A DNA stretch of 64,000 nucleotides from Bradyrhizobium roseum (GCF_030413175.1 NZ_CP129212.1:7255412-7319411); one strand, 5' to 3'. Counted from the first letter of the stretch, positions 26,405-35,562 are shown. Made by a program: numbers and translations. Notes: generated from the sequence alone by a model not told the origin.

Positions 26405-27163
26405 TCAGGCCGCTTCGTTCTGATATTGCGCGTAGCCGGTCGCTTCGAGCTCAAGCGCGAGCTCCTTGCCGCCGGTTCGCACGATGCGGCCGGCCGATAG
26501 CACATGGACGACGTCCGGCACGATATAGTCCAGCAGCCGCTGGTAATGCGTGATCACGATCATCCCGCGCTCGCTCGATCGAAGCTGGTTGACGCCGTTG
26601 GCAACGATCTTCAGCGCGTCGATGTCGAGGCCGGAATCGGTCTCATCGAGCACGCAGAGCAGCGGTTCCAGAAGCGCCATCTGCAGCGTCTCGTTTCGCT
26701 TCTTCTCGCCTCCGGAGAACCCGACGTTGAGCGGCCGGCGCAGCATCTCGGCGTCGATGCCGAGCTTCCGGGCAATCTCGCGGACGCGCTTGAGCAGTTC
26801 CGGCGAAGTCAACTCCTCTTCACCACGCTTGCGGCGTTGCGCGTTCAACGCGGTCCGCAGGAATGTGACGGTAGCGACACCCGGGATTTCCAATGGATAC
26901 TGGAAGGCAAGAAAGACGCCCTTGGCGGCACGTTCGTCCGGGCTCATCGCGAGCAGGTCCTCGCCCCTGAACAGAACTTCGCCACCGGTAATCTCGTAGC
27001 CGGGCTTTCCCGCCAGCACGTAAGAGAGTGTCGATTTGCCGGCCCCGTTCGGGCCCATGATGGCGTGGACCTCGCCGGCATTCACGGCAAGATCGAGGCC
27101 GTTGAGGATCTTACGTCCGCCGATTTCGGCCTGCAGGTTGCGGATCTCGAGCAGTGGCGTCAT
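26405..27163 (-). CDS. sufC: SufC ATPase
   Basis: SufC is the ABC-type ATPase of the SufBCD complex. The 252-residue product has Walker A GPNGAGKS, the family signature SGGEKKRNE and Walker B VLDETDSGLD. It is cytosolic and drives the conformational change that opens the SufB-SufD interface. It is 37 bases downstream of sufB. Confidence 0.97.
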   Translation of the reverse strand: MTPLLEIRNLQAEIGGRKILNGLDLAVNAGEVHAIMGPNGAGKSTLSYVLAGKPGYEITGGEVLFRGEDLLAMSPDERAAKGVFLAFQYPLEIPGVATVTFLRTALNAQRRKRGEEELTSPELLKRVREIARKLGIDAEMLRRPLNVGFSGGEKKRNETLQMALLEPLLCVLDETDSGLDIDALKIVANGVNQLRSSERGMIVITHYQRLLDYIVPDVVHVLSAGRIVRTGGKELALELEATGYAQYQNEAA

Positions 27164-27200
27164 CGCAAATTGCCTCCGTTGCCTGTTTGAACCGACACCA

Positions 27201-28697
27201 TCACCCGACGCTGCCTTCCAGCGATATCGAGATCAGCTTCTGCGCTTCCACCGCAAACTCCATCGGCAGTTGCTGCAGCACATCTTTCACAAAGCCGTTG
27301 ACGACGAGGCCGACGGCTTCTTCCTGGCTGAGACCGCGCTGGATGCAGTAGAACAGCACGTCCTCGGAGATCTTGGACGTCGTCGCCTCGTGCTCGAACT
27401 GCGCCGTCGAGTTCTTCGCCTCGACATAGGGCACGGTGTGCGCGCCGCACTTGTCGCCGATCAGCAGCGAGTCGCAGGCGGTGAAGTTGCGTGCGCCGGT
27501 CGCCTTGCGATGCGCGGTGACAAGGCCGCGATAGGTGTTTTGCGACACCCCCGCGGCGATGCCCTTGGAGATGATCCGGCTGGTCGTGTTCTTGCCGAGA
27601 TGGATCATCTTGGTGCCGCTATCGACCTGCTGGTGACCGTTCGAGATCGCGATCGAGTAGAACTCGCCGCGCGAATTGTCGCCGCGCAAAATGCAGCTCG
27701 GATATTTCCAGGTGATCGCCGAACCGGTCTCGACCTGGGTCCAGGAGATCTTTGAATTGTTGCCGCGGCAGTCGCCACGCTTGGTGACGAAATTGTAGAT
27801 GCCGCCGACGCCTTCGGAATTGCCGGGATACCAGTTCTGCACCGTCGAATACTTGATCTCGGCGTCGTCGAGCGTGACGAGTTCGACCACGGCAGCATGC
27901 AACTGATTCTCGTCGCGCTGCGGCGCGGTGCAGCCTTCGAGATAGCTGACATAGGCGCCCTTGTCGGCGATGATCAGCGTGCGCTCGAATTGTCCGGTGT
28001 TGCGCTCGTTGATGCGGAAATAGGTCGACAATTCCATCGGGCAGCGCACGCCCGGCGGCACGTAGACGAACGAGCCGTCGGAAAACACCGCCGAGTTCAA
28101 CGTCGCGAAGTAATTGTCCGAGGTCGGCACGACCGTGCCGAGATACTTCTGCACCAGTTCGGGGTGCTCGCGGATGGCTTCCGAGATCGGCATGAAGATG
28201 ACGCCGGCGGCCTTCAATTCCTTCTGGAACGTGGTGGCGACGGAAACGGAGTCGAACACGGCATCGACCGCGATGCGTCGTTCGCCAGGGGCGCCTTCGC
28301 CCTCCTTGCGCACCACGCCTTCCAGCATCTCGACCTCCCGCAGGGGGATGCCGAGCTTCTCATAGGTCTTGAGGATCTCCGGATCGATCTCGTCCAGCGA
28401 GCCGATCTGCTTCTTCGGCTTCGGTGCGGAGTAATAGTAGAGATCCTGGTAGTCGATCGCGGGATAGTTCACGCGGGCCCACGCCGGCTCGCTCATGGTC
28501 AGCCAGCGGCGATACGCCTCCAGCCGCCATTCCAGCATCCATGCCGGTTCGTTCTTTTTTGCGGAGATGAAGCGGACGGTGTCTTCCGACAGCCCCTTGG
28601 GAGCCTTGTCGGACTCAATGTCGGTAACGAACCCGTATTTGTATTGCTCAACGTCGACGCTCCGGACCCTTTCAACGGTCTCCTGTACGGCTGCCAT
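27201..28697 (-). CDS. sufB: SufB scaffold subunit
   Basis: SufB is the main Fe-S assembly subunit of the SUF system. The 498-residue product has the conserved [18 protein letters not shown] region, with the cysteine that starts the sulfur route, and a C-terminal [15 protein letters not shown] segment. It starts three bases after the stop of the 67-residue gene. It is part of the fdxN-to-nifZ operon behind NifA sites. Confidence 0.97.
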   Translation of the reverse strand: MAAVQETVERVRSVDVEQYKYGFVTDIESDKAPKGLSEDTVRFISAKKNEPAWMLEWRLEAYRRWLTMSEPAWARVNYPAIDYQDLYYYSAPKPKKQIGSLDEIDPEILKTYEKLGIPLREVEMLEGVVRKEGEGAPGERRIAVDAVFDSVSVATTFQKELKAAGVIFMPISEAIREHPELVQKYLGTVVPTSDNYFATLNSAVFSDGSFVYVPPGVRCPMELSTYFRINERNTGQFERTLIIADKGAYVSYLEGCTAPQRDENQLHAAVVELVTLDDAEIKYSTVQNWYPGNSEGVGGIYNFVTKRGDCRGNNSKISWTQVETGSAITWKYPSCILRGDNSRGEFYSIAISNGHQQVDSGTKMIHLGKNTTSRIISKGIAAGVSQNTYRGLVTAHRKATGARNFTACDSLLIGDKCGAHTVPYVEAKNSTAQFEHEATTSKISEDVLFYCIQRGLSQEEAVGLVVNGFVKDVLQQLPMEFAVEAQKLISISLEGSVG

Positions 28698-28700
28698 TCG

Positions 28701-28904
28701 TCACTCCACTCGCGGATCGGCTGCCAGATCGGCATGCCAACGCGTCCTCAATTCCGAAGCATCAACCGGGCGCGCCCTCGCGACGACGCGCGCAATCACC
28801 TGCCGAACCCGCCGATCTTCACCCGCGACAAGCGCAAGCAGAAGCTCGCCCATGCGGGAAAATAACTCGCCGGTTGTCCTGGCAGTGCTGCCAATGTTTG
28901 CCAT
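28701..28904 (-). CDS. Small uncharacterised protein between fdxN and sufB, 67 residues
   Basis: Not recognised. It is basic and helical, rich in Arg, Ala and Val, and has no cysteine. AAAGGA stands eight bases before the ATG, and the gene fits between fdxN (12 bases away) and sufB (three bases away), so it is very likely translated. It may be an accessory to the SUF machinery; that is a guess from position. Confidence 0.7.
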   Translation of the reverse strand: MANIGSTARTTGELFSRMGELLLALVAGEDRRVRQVIARVVARARPVDASELRTRWHADLAADPRVE

Positions 28905-28916
28905 CGCTGCGGTCCT

Positions 28917-29111
28917 TTACGCGGGCACGCAGGTGTTTTCGACCGGGCACACCACGGCGCATTGCGGCGTGTCGAAATGCCCGACACATTCGGTGCATTT
29001 CTTCGGATCGATGATGTACATGTCGTTCTTGAGACGGATGGCGGCGTTGGGACACTCGAATTCACACGCGCCACATACCGTGCATTGTGAGGCAATGATC
29101 TTGTAGGCCAT
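28917..29111 (-). CDS. fdxN: 2[4Fe-4S] ferredoxin, FdxN type, leading the suf operon
   Basis: A 64-residue ferredoxin with the same ligand layout as the one at 387-611, including the eight-residue spacing in the second motif ([13 protein letters not shown]). The ATG at 29111 begins the conserved region. It is the first gene after a sigma-54 promoter 41 bases upstream and two NifA sites. The two ferredoxins may serve different partners, one NifB and one the SUF or nitrogenase side. Confidence 0.92.
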   Translation of the reverse strand: MAYKIIASQCTVCGACEFECPNAAIRLKNDMYIIDPKKCTECVGHFDTPQCAVVCPVENTCVPA

Positions 29112-29151
29112 CTCGTGACTCCCGCGCGTCGATGCCGGACGAGATATCCCT

Positions 29152-29167
29152 TTCAAGCGCCGTGCCA
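29152..29167 (-). promoter_or_regulatory. Sigma-54 promoter of the fdxN-suf-nifZ operon
   Basis: The minus strand reads TGGCAC, five bases, TTGAA. The -24 half is perfect and the -12 half has GA for GC. It lies 41 bases before the fdxN ATG, with two NifA sites 56 to 90 bases further upstream. Confidence 0.75.
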
Positions 29168-29222
29168 GAAGTCAGTCCCTTGATTTACAACCGTTATTCG
29201 CAGTTGTAGGGGATCGCTGTCC

Positions 29223-29238
29223 TGTCGCTCCCACGACA
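29223..29238. promoter_or_regulatory. NifA upstream activator site 1 of fdxN-suf
   Basis: Exact TGT-N10-ACA between nifA and fdxN. It is part of a pair with the site at 29242-29257. Confidence 0.85.
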
Positions 29239-29241
29239 GCC

Positions 29242-29257
29242 TGTCGCAACTGCGACA
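29242..29257. promoter_or_regulatory. NifA upstream activator site 2 of fdxN-suf
   Basis: Exact TGT-N10-ACA with symmetrical flanks (CTGTCGCAACTGCGACAG), starting 19 bases from site 1. It lies immediately after the nifA stop codon. Confidence 0.87.
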
Positions 29258-29264
29258 GTCACGT

Positions 29265-31010
29265 TTAGAGGTGCTTGACCTCGATGCCATGCTTCTTCAA
29301 CGCATAGCCGATCTGGCGGGGCGTCAGGCCCAAGATGCGCGCGGCCTTGGCCTGAACCCAGCCGGATTTCTCCATCGCCGCGATGAAGCGATCGCGCTCG
29401 CTCATCTGTCCCCAATTCGCCTCCACCGAAGCGGCGGGCGCTGGCGCGGGGTCGGAGTCCGGCTGACTTGGCGGCGTGCTGGCGTTCGTCGCCCCGCCTT
29501 TGGGTACGGCCGGCAACACCGGCAGCGGGATCGCGGGCCGCAACCGCGCCGGCGCGACTTCCGAACTCCCCTTCCAGAGCATCGCAGACAGGCACTCGTT
29601 CCGGCGACAGGCAAAATCGTCCATCGCGATCGATGGACCATGCGCCAGCGTCGCGGTGCGCTGAACGCAGTTCTCCAGCTCGCGTACGTTGCCAGGAAAG
29701 CCGCAGCCCATGAGCACTTCCAGCGCGGTCGCGTCGAAGGTCAGGGTTCGGCCATTCTCGCCGTTGAAGCGCTTGAGGAATTCACCGGCAAGCTGCGGGA
29801 TATCGCTACGCCGCTCACGCAGCGGCGGCATCAAAATCGGCACGACGCTGATACGATAATAGAGGTCGGCGCGAAACTCCTTGCGAGCCACCGCTTCCTC
29901 GAGATTCCGGTTGGTCGCCGCAACGACCCGCACGTCGACCTTGATCGTATGGTTGCCGCCGACACGTTCGAATTCCTGCTCCTGAAGTACGCGCAGAAGC
30001 TTGGCCTGGAAGGCGGGAGAAATTTCGCCGATCTCATCGAGGAACAGCGTACCCTTGTCGGCGAGTTCGAAGCGTCCCTTGCGCGCGTTGAGCGCGCCGG
30101 TAAATGCTCCCTTTTCGTGGCCGAACAGCTCGGACTCGAGGACGGATTCCGGCAATGCGGCACAGTTGATCTTGATGAAAGGACCCTTGGCGCGCGGCGA
30201 CAACTCGTGAATCGCCTTGGCAATCAGCTCCTTGCCGGTGCCGGATTCGCCGCGCACCAACACGGTCGAATTGGATTTGGCGACGATCGTAATCTGCTCG
30301 AGCAGCGAACGGAGAGCAGGACTGTCTCCGACGATCCCCTTGATGTGGACTCTCTTGCGCTCCCGCGCCGGCTTCAGCTCCGACAGCTCCTTCTGCAGAC
30401 GGTAGCTCTCGGCCATCAGGCGGTCGCGGTCGCGCGAGACGACGCGGTAAAGCTGAACGGTCTGTCCGATCAGATTGGCTATCATGGTGAGAAAGCGCAC
30501 GTCGGTATCGAGCCTGAACACCGACCGGCCGTCCCAGATGCGATCGATGGTCAACGTCCCGACGACCTTCGCGCCGATCCGGATCGGCACGCCGATGAAC
30601 GAGACCCTGACATCACCGTCAGCTCCGAGCGCAGTCGCGTCCGTCTTGAACAGCGGATGGGTAAGGACGTCCTCGGCGACCAGCGGAACGGCGGTCGCGA
30701 CAATCTGACCGATCGCCGTTTCCGGCAAGCGAGCCCGGTAGCGCTCGTCGGCTCCCTCGTGCCAGCCAACGCCGACGGTGACATCCGGCACATCGTCATC
30801 GGCCAGCAGTGAGATGACGCCATGGCGCATCTGCAGGAAGGACGATAGAACGTTGAGGACGTTCGATAGCGTGGTTTCCAGTCTGTTTGGCGCGTTAAGT
30901 AGCTTGGAAATCTCGTAGATTCCAGTGAGCGCGATGTCACTCAGGGGAATCAGCGGCGGCTTGGGCTGCGCCTCTAAGCCTTCAACAACGGACGCATCGG
31001 CATGGGCCAT
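29265..31010 (-). CDS. nifA: NifA, sigma-54-dependent nif activator
   Basis: NifA is the master activator of nif promoters. The 581-residue product has an N-terminal GAF domain (about 40-190), a central AAA+ domain with Walker A GESGTGKE (254-261) and the sigma-54 contact loop GAFTGA (301-306), and a C-terminal helix-turn-helix. Cys436, 448, 468 and 473 fit C-X11-C-X19-C-X4-C, the pattern of oxygen- and metal-sensitive rhizobial NifA. The ATG at 31010 follows GGAGAG at good spacing; an in-frame ATG at 31079 would add 23 residues but lacks a ribosome site. It lies downstream of fixR. Confidence 0.97.
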   Translation of the reverse strand: MAHADASVVEGLEAQPKPPLIPLSDIALTGIYEISKLLNAPNRLETTLSNVLNVLSSFLQMRHGVISLLADDDVPDVTVGVGWHEGADERYRARLPETAIGQIVATAVPLVAEDVLTHPLFKTDATALGADGDVRVSFIGVPIRIGAKVVGTLTIDRIWDGRSVFRLDTDVRFLTMIANLIGQTVQLYRVVSRDRDRLMAESYRLQKELSELKPARERKRVHIKGIVGDSPALRSLLEQITIVAKSNSTVLVRGESGTGKELIAKAIHELSPRAKGPFIKINCAALPESVLESELFGHEKGAFTGALNARKGRFELADKGTLFLDEIGEISPAFQAKLLRVLQEQEFERVGGNHTIKVDVRVVAATNRNLEEAVARKEFRADLYYRISVVPILMPPLRERRSDIPQLAGEFLKRFNGENGRTLTFDATALEVLMGCGFPGNVRELENCVQRTATLAHGPSIAMDDFACRRNECLSAMLWKGSSEVAPARLRPAIPLPVLPAVPKGGATNASTPPSQPDSDPAPAPAASVEANWGQMSERDRFIAAMEKSGWVQAKAARILGLTPRQIGYALKKHGIEVKHL

Positions 31011-31317
31011 GATGATCTCTCCATCGTCCTGGACTTCCCCCGCCGACTTTTCTGAAGGTTTGCTGATATCCTGTCCCATCTTCGTTCAATTGTCGTGCTC
31101 AAGTTCAACGCACCGGCGCGGAACTTATCGGCGCGAGTTGCACACTTTTTTCCCGCCACGGGCCTGCGGCCCATCCCCCGCAGTTGCCGGCGACCGGGCG
31201 GTCGCGGCCGTTGTTGCAGCACCTGCACTGATCTGCATCAGACCGGCAAGGCTAAGCTGACGACACCGCGGCGTCCCGGCACGCCGCTTTTTGAAGCCCG
31301 AGGACGCACCCGAGGGA
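31011..31317. other. Long interval between fixR and nifA
   Basis: About 300 bases separate the two genes, longer than expected for a tight fixR-nifA operon. It contains a GGGCC-TGC-GGCCC palindrome at 31160-31172 and GC-rich sequence. I saw no convincing sigma-54 promoter or NifA site here. An unrecognised separate nifA promoter is possible. Confidence 0.5.
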
Positions 31318-32103
31318 TCAGACGTGCTGTCCGCCATTAATCTTGATTTCCTCACCGGTGACGTAGCTGGCCGCGTCCGAGCACAGAAAGAAGATCACCT
31401 TGGCGACCTCGTCGGGCGATCCGATCCGGCCCATGGGTATGACAGGGGCAAGCCGAGCCTCGGTCTCCGGTGACAGAATGTCAGTCCTGATTTCGCCTGG
31501 TGCGATGGCGTTCACCCGGACGCCGTGCGGCGCGAAATCGTGTGCCATCTCCCTAGTGAGGCAGGCAAGGGCCGCTTTCGAAGTTGCATAAGCCGTCCCG
31601 GCAAAGGGATGCACACGCGAACCGACGATCGAGGTGACATTGACGACGGTGCCGGAGCCGTCCTTCAACTCGTCGAACAGACCGCGGGCGAGCAGGATCG
31701 GCGCCAGAAAGTTGACATGGAAGACATTCATCCAGGTATCAACGGGGGTCGTCAGCGACGTGAGACGGCCACCCTCGACGTTCTTCGGGGAAAGGGCCGC
31801 ATTGTTGACCAGTGCATGCAGCGGCATCCCGCCGAGACGCGCCTTGATCTCGGCGAGTGCCTGCGGCATGGCGCGGTGATTGCCGAGGTCAACCTCAACG
31901 TGATCGTTCGACCCCGCATCCCATGGGCACCGGTTGCCGTCGAACGGCTGACGCGAGCAGGTGATGATCCGCCAGCCCGCTTCCGAGAACAACTTCACTG
32001 TTGCGTGTCCGATACCGCGCGAGGCGCCGGTCAGAACCATGGTCTTTTGCCCGGCGGAAGGCCGCACGATTTCCGAAGGCATGCCGGGAAAAGGACAGAG
32101 CAC
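31318..32103 (-). CDS. fixR: FixR, short-chain dehydrogenase-like protein
   Basis: FixR is the SDR-family protein encoded upstream of nifA in Bradyrhizobium; its substrate is unknown. The 261-residue product has the cofactor motif TGASRGIGHA, the NNAA segment, and the catalytic YATSK. The GTG at 32103 was chosen because GGAG stands six bases upstream, whereas the ATG at 32082 has no ribosome site. In Bradyrhizobium the fixR promoter links nifA to redox control through RegR and to NifA itself. Confidence 0.9.
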   Translation of the reverse strand: MLCPFPGMPSEIVRPSAGQKTMVLTGASRGIGHATVKLFSEAGWRIITCSRQPFDGNRCPWDAGSNDHVEVDLGNHRAMPQALAEIKARLGGMPLHALVNNAALSPKNVEGGRLTSLTTPVDTWMNVFHVNFLAPILLARGLFDELKDGSGTVVNVTSIVGSRVHPFAGTAYATSKAALACLTREMAHDFAPHGVRVNAIAPGEIRTDILSPETEARLAPVIPMGRIGSPDEVAKVIFFLCSDAASYVTGEEIKINGGQHV

Positions 32104-32228
32104 AGCGTTCTCCAGCGCCTGTCCTATTCGGATCGTCGTACAGGCTCGATATTTCTCGGGTCAGTCGTCACAGCAAGGCCGCGCCAATCGTAGCGTAGCG
32201 TCGACTGTTCTCCGACACTTGCGGGGTT

Positions 32229-32244
32229 TGCACGATCCGGGCCA
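32229..32244 (-). promoter_or_regulatory. Candidate sigma-54 promoter of fixR-nifA
   Basis: The minus strand reads TGGCCC, five bases, GTGCA, with GG and GC correctly spaced. It lies about 125 bases before the fixR start. The 419-base interval between fixR and the FmdB-like gene also holds the NifA site at 32348-32363. Confidence 0.5.
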
Positions 32245-32347
32245 ACCGATCGAGATCGGACTTCCGAAGGCGAAGTCGCCCGATCGGATCGGGGCACGAA
32301 CCAATTTTACGGACCGAAGCCGGTGAATGTCGATCTTCCGACAAACC

Positions 32348-32363
32348 TGTCATGTTCGATACA
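32348..32363. promoter_or_regulatory. NifA upstream activator site between fixR and the FmdB-like gene
   Basis: Exact TGT-N10-ACA. It is about 104 bases from the fixR -24 candidate and about 52 bases from a weak plus-strand -24 candidate, so it could serve either direction. Confidence 0.6.
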
Positions 32364-32414
32364 AGCCGAGCCAGCATCAGACGCATCAACCGTCGCTGAT
32401 ATGCGCAACCGGAT

Positions 32415-32430
32415 TGGTCCGGTTCCTGCA
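32415..32430 (+). promoter_or_regulatory. Weak candidate sigma-54 promoter of the FmdB-like gene
   Basis: Plus strand reads TGGTCC, five bases, CTGCA. GG and GC spacing is right but both halves have mismatches. It is 92 bases before the ATG at 32523. Confidence 0.3.
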
Positions 32431-32522
32431 CTGTCGCCTTCAACGAAAGTTCCAGACGAACATGCACTGGGCGAGCCGATCACGTCATTGACCAGACCGG
32501 TCCGCTGAACGGAAGCACCGCG

Positions 32523-32750
32523 ATGCCGCTGTATGGTTACCATTGCGCAAAGTGCGATGAGGATATCGAATTGCTGATCGGCGCTTCCGAAACACCCGTC
32601 TGCCCAACGTGCGGCGGCGTGGACCTGGCGCGGCTGGTGTCGCGCACCGCCCCGGAACCCAAGAGCCGCAGGCTCGCAACGTCGGCGCGGGCGCGGGCGG
32701 CGCGCGAGGGGCACCTGAGCAATTACAGTCGCTCCGAACGCGGACGCTGA
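32523..32750 (+). CDS. FmdB-family zinc-ribbon protein
   Basis: A 75-residue protein whose first 45 residues form a zinc ribbon with CAKC and CPTC ligand pairs, as in the FmdB putative regulatory family. The rest is a basic Arg/Ala/Ser tail. FmdB-like proteins are found near formamidase and transport genes and may regulate transcription or bind nucleic acid. A formate/nitrite-type channel gene follows 161 bases later on the same strand, a fitting neighbour. Confidence 0.85.
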   Translation: MPLYGYHCAKCDEDIELLIGASETPVCPTCGGVDLARLVSRTAPEPKSRRLATSARARAAREGHLSNYSRSERGR

Positions 32751-32843
32751 TGGTCGCGGGCTTCCGCCGGCTTGACCCGAATCAAGTCGCGCCGCCGAGG
32801 CCGCCTTATCATGATCGGCGTCGACCACACGGAAGGGGCAATC

Positions 32844-32915
32844 ATGGCTGGGGCCGCACCCAAACTGACCGTCGAAAACGCTTCTGACGAACCGGCCGTC
32901 ACACCCTGGATATGA
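32844..32915 (+). CDS. Possible 23-residue leader peptide before the FNT channel gene
   Basis: A short frame with its own GGAAGGGG ribosome site ends in a stop that overlaps the channel start codon (ATGA at 32912-32915). It could be a translationally coupled leader peptide. I see no conserved motif, and the call rests on ribosome site and overlap only. Confidence 0.4.
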   Translation: MAGAAPKLTVENASDEPAVTPWI

Positions 32916-33781
32916 CACGGACGCGCGAGGATTCGCCGAAGACGCCTGACCTTGCCACGCCGCTGCCGCCGGAGATGGCGTTGGCCTGTGAGGCCGCCGG
33001 CGCCGCCAAGGCCGGACGAGATGCCATCGGCCTCGTCATATTGGGATTGCTCGCGGGCGCCTTCATCGCCCTCGGCGCGGTCTTCATGACCGTGGTGTTG
33101 ACGGGCGCCGGCGATTTGCCATGGGGGATTGCGCGTCTGGCGGCCGGACTGGTCTTCTCGCTCGGTCTGGTGCTGGTGATCGTCGGCGGGGCGGAGTTGT
33201 TCACCGGCGATTCCCTGATGATCGTTGCCTTTGCCAGCCGACGAATCACGCTTCGTGCCCTGCTTCGCGCGTGGTCATTGGTCTATATCGGGAATATCGC
33301 CGGCGCGATCGGCACCGTCGCGCTGGTGTTCCTCGCCGGGCATCACGAATTTGCCAGCGGCGCGGTCGGCAAGACGGCACTTGCGATCGCAACCGCCAAA
33401 GCAGCGCTGCCCACGGTTCAGCTGTTCTTCCTCGCCGTGCTGTGCAACGTGCTGGTCTGCCTCGCGGTATGGATGTCATTCGGCGCGCGCAGCGTGGCCG
33501 ACAAGGTGTTGGTCATCGTCCCGCCGATCACGGCCTTCGTTGCCGCCGGGTTCGAACACTCCATCGCGAATCTCTATCTGCTGCCTTACGGCCTTGCCAT
33601 CAAGGCATGGGCCGGCGCAGCGTTCTGGACATCGATCGGGCAGACACCGGCGGCGTTTCCGGGGCTCGGCGTCGCGGCGGTGCTGCACAACATTGCCGTA
33701 GCCACCATCGGCAATCTGGTCGGCGGCAGCCTCATGGTGGGCGGTGTTTACTGGTTCGTCTACCTGCGGCCCCGTCGATAG
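32912..33781 (+). CDS. Formate/nitrite transporter (FNT) family channel
   Basis: The 289-residue inner-membrane protein has about six transmembrane segments. Family motifs include GGAELFTG, the AGFEHSIANLY region with the conserved His of the pore, and NLVGGSL near the end. FNT proteins pass formate, nitrite or hydrosulfide. At the edge of a nif cluster it may move formate or HS-, but the substrate cannot be read from sequence. The start overlaps a small upstream frame. Confidence 0.9.
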   Translation: MTRTREDSPKTPDLATPLPPEMALACEAAGAAKAGRDAIGLVILGLLAGAFIALGAVFMTVVLTGAGDLPWGIARLAAGLVFSLGLVLVIVGGAELFTGDSLMIVAFASRRITLRALLRAWSLVYIGNIAGAIGTVALVFLAGHHEFASGAVGKTALAIATAKAALPTVQLFFLAVLCNVLVCLAVWMSFGARSVADKVLVIVPPITAFVAAGFEHSIANLYLLPYGLAIKAWAGAAFWTSIGQTPAAFPGLGVAAVLHNIAVATIGNLVGGSLMVGGVYWFVYLRPRR

Positions 33782-33803
33782 CGCGTACGCACGCGCCGCG
33801 CCG

Positions 33804-34637
33804 TCATTCCGCCTTGCCTGCCGTGGTCTCCTGCCCGCGGCCCGCCCGCCAGACCGGATCGGGGCGCGACCACAGCACCGGGTCGCGGATCGCTTCGGCC
33901 AAGGCCTCGGCCTGCACGGCCAGGAAGCGCGCGCCTTTTTCGGCCGTGGCGGTGCGCGGGTCACCCCAGGTGCCGGTGACCGGCGCGCGTTCGGAGAACG
34001 AGTAGAAGCGGGAGAAGCCCGCCGGCGCATGGACTGGCGCCGGCGCCTGCTGCATCGCCTCGTCGAGCTTGTGCGACTTCACGATGTCGTTCGCGATCGC
34101 CATCATGACCGAGGTCTCGCCCTCGCAGGCATGTTTTGGCGCGGTGTCGGACTCGAAGATCGCGGCGATCTTTGCCGGCGACAGGAACCACGGCGTCGTC
34201 GCGACGATCGGAAGATCATAGGCCACCGCGAGTTCGCGCGACGCCACGGCGAGCGGATCGATGTTGCCGCCATGGCCGTTGACGATCAGCAGGCGGGCAA
34301 AGCCCAGCGCGCGCAGCGAGCGGACGATGCTTTCAAGGATGGCGCGATAGGCGGCGTAATCGACGCTGATGGTGCCGCCGAACGGCAGATGATGCTCGCT
34401 CAAGCCGAGCCACAGGCCGGGCAGTACGGCGACCGGCACGGCATCCGGCCCCTCGGCCACCAGCCGGGCGGCCGCAATCGACGCCGCGCTGGCGCTGGCG
34501 GTATCGGTGATGACGGGCAGATGCGGGCCATGCTGCTCCAGCGATCCCGCGGGCAGGATCGCCAGCGCCCCCTTCCGCGCAGCGATCTCGCGCAGGTCCG
34601 GCGCGGTCATCCGTGCCCATTCGACTTCAATGCCCAT
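33804..34637 (-). CDS. Creatininase-family amidohydrolase
   Basis: The 277-residue product has the creatininase family metal-binding motifs: SLEQHGPHLP, a VNGHGGN segment and an ACEGETS segment. Members hydrolyse creatinine or related cyclic amides or take part in cofactor maturation. The gene is alone and converges on the FNT gene with a 22-base gap. The 300-base upstream interval (34638-34937) shows no clear signal. Confidence 0.88.
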   Translation of the reverse strand: MGIEVEWARMTAPDLREIAARKGALAILPAGSLEQHGPHLPVITDTASASAASIAAARLVAEGPDAVPVAVLPGLWLGLSEHHLPFGGTISVDYAAYRAILESIVRSLRALGFARLLIVNGHGGNIDPLAVASRELAVAYDLPIVATTPWFLSPAKIAAIFESDTAPKHACEGETSVMMAIANDIVKSHKLDEAMQQAPAPVHAPAGFSRFYSFSERAPVTGTWGDPRTATAEKGARFLAVQAEALAEAIRDPVLWSRPDPVWRAGRGQETTAGKAE

Positions 34638-34937
34638 GACGATCTCCCGAACCGATTGGATGGAGAACGTTTAGCATAGGCCGCCGCGGCGCACGGATGC
34701 GCCCGGATACAAAATATCGAAAACAACCCCATGCAAAGTAGAAAAGAGCACAGCCAGAACTTGCTCTCATAGGTTGAGCTTGGCGATGCTAGACGGTCCG
34801 TCATCACGGACCAGACGGGCCCCATCGGGCTGGCGACCCTGCAGGCGAAGGCGCGCAGATGGACCGTTGGTCCCGTCCTGCGCCGCCATGCTTAACAAGC
34901 TGTTGGTGCCTCCGTTTCCGGCGGCACCGCCATGACT

Positions 34938-35147
34938 TCACGCGGCGCAGCCAGCCCCGTTGCCGGAAGCGGCAGAACGGAAACCTTCAAAATAGGCTTC
35001 CAGTTCGGCCACGGCGCGATGCTCCCACTCCCTGGCTTGCGCCAGCAGCGAGTTACTGGAAACCGGCCGGAAGGCCGCGGTCTGGCGATACAGCGACGCA
35101 ATGGTGCGGTAGCGGCGGACGTTTTCCATGATGGCCAAGCTGCTCAT
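34938..35147 (-). CDS. Small uncharacterised protein, 69 residues
   Basis: Not recognised. It is helical and basic in the N-terminal half and Ala-rich at the end, with no membrane segment. GGAG precedes the ATG. It resembles small conserved proteins seen in Bradyrhizobium genomes, but I cannot assign a role. The flanking sequence up to 35313 shows nothing. Confidence 0.6.
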   Translation of the reverse strand: MSSLAIMENVRRYRTIASLYRQTAAFRPVSSNSLLAQAREWEHRAVAELEAYFEGFRSAASGNGAGCAA

Positions 35148-35313
35148 GTTCGAAATCTCCCCATTTCTTTTCCCGGGAGCGAACTTGCGTCAGAACGATT
35201 TTCGATTCGTTAGCGGAGCCGGGAGAGCGAACGTGTGGTTTCCGAACCCTTGACGGCGCCACCTCCGCGAGCGGACACGGCGCTGCGCTTCTTCTTAGGC
35301 GAAGCCGCTCCAA

Positions 35314-35562
35314 TCAATCGCCGGTGCGCGCGGCCTGCGGCGAAGCCGGAGCATTCCCGCTTGAGCAGACGATGCTCGACGGGAAAAACTCTCCATCGAG
35401 CGCCCAGGCGGGAAGCATCGTGCGGGCGCCAAACGCCAAGGCGATCCCCAGAAGCGATGCGCATGCCAGCGTGGCCGCGAACGGCCACGACGCTCGCCGC
35501 TGTTGCGAAGAAGATGGCAGGCCGGCTGCCGCGATCGCTGACGTCTGGGTCGAGTTGGTCAC
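35314..35562 (-). CDS. Small single-pass membrane protein, 82 residues
   Basis: The product has one hydrophobic segment at about residues 27-50 and a GTG start without a strong ribosome site. It lies 53 bases downstream of the PCu(A)C-like gene on the same strand and may be cotranscribed with it. No family was recognised; the call is tentative. Confidence 0.5.
   Translation of the reverse strand: MTNSTQTSAIAAAGLPSSSQQRRASWPFAATLACASLLGIALAFGARTMLPAWALDGEFFPSSIVCSSGNAPASPQAARTGD

Noticed and set aside
32164-32190. TTGGCG...TTGCT element just upstream of fixR
   Set aside because: GG to GC spacing is one base too short; the element at 32229-32244 has correct spacing.
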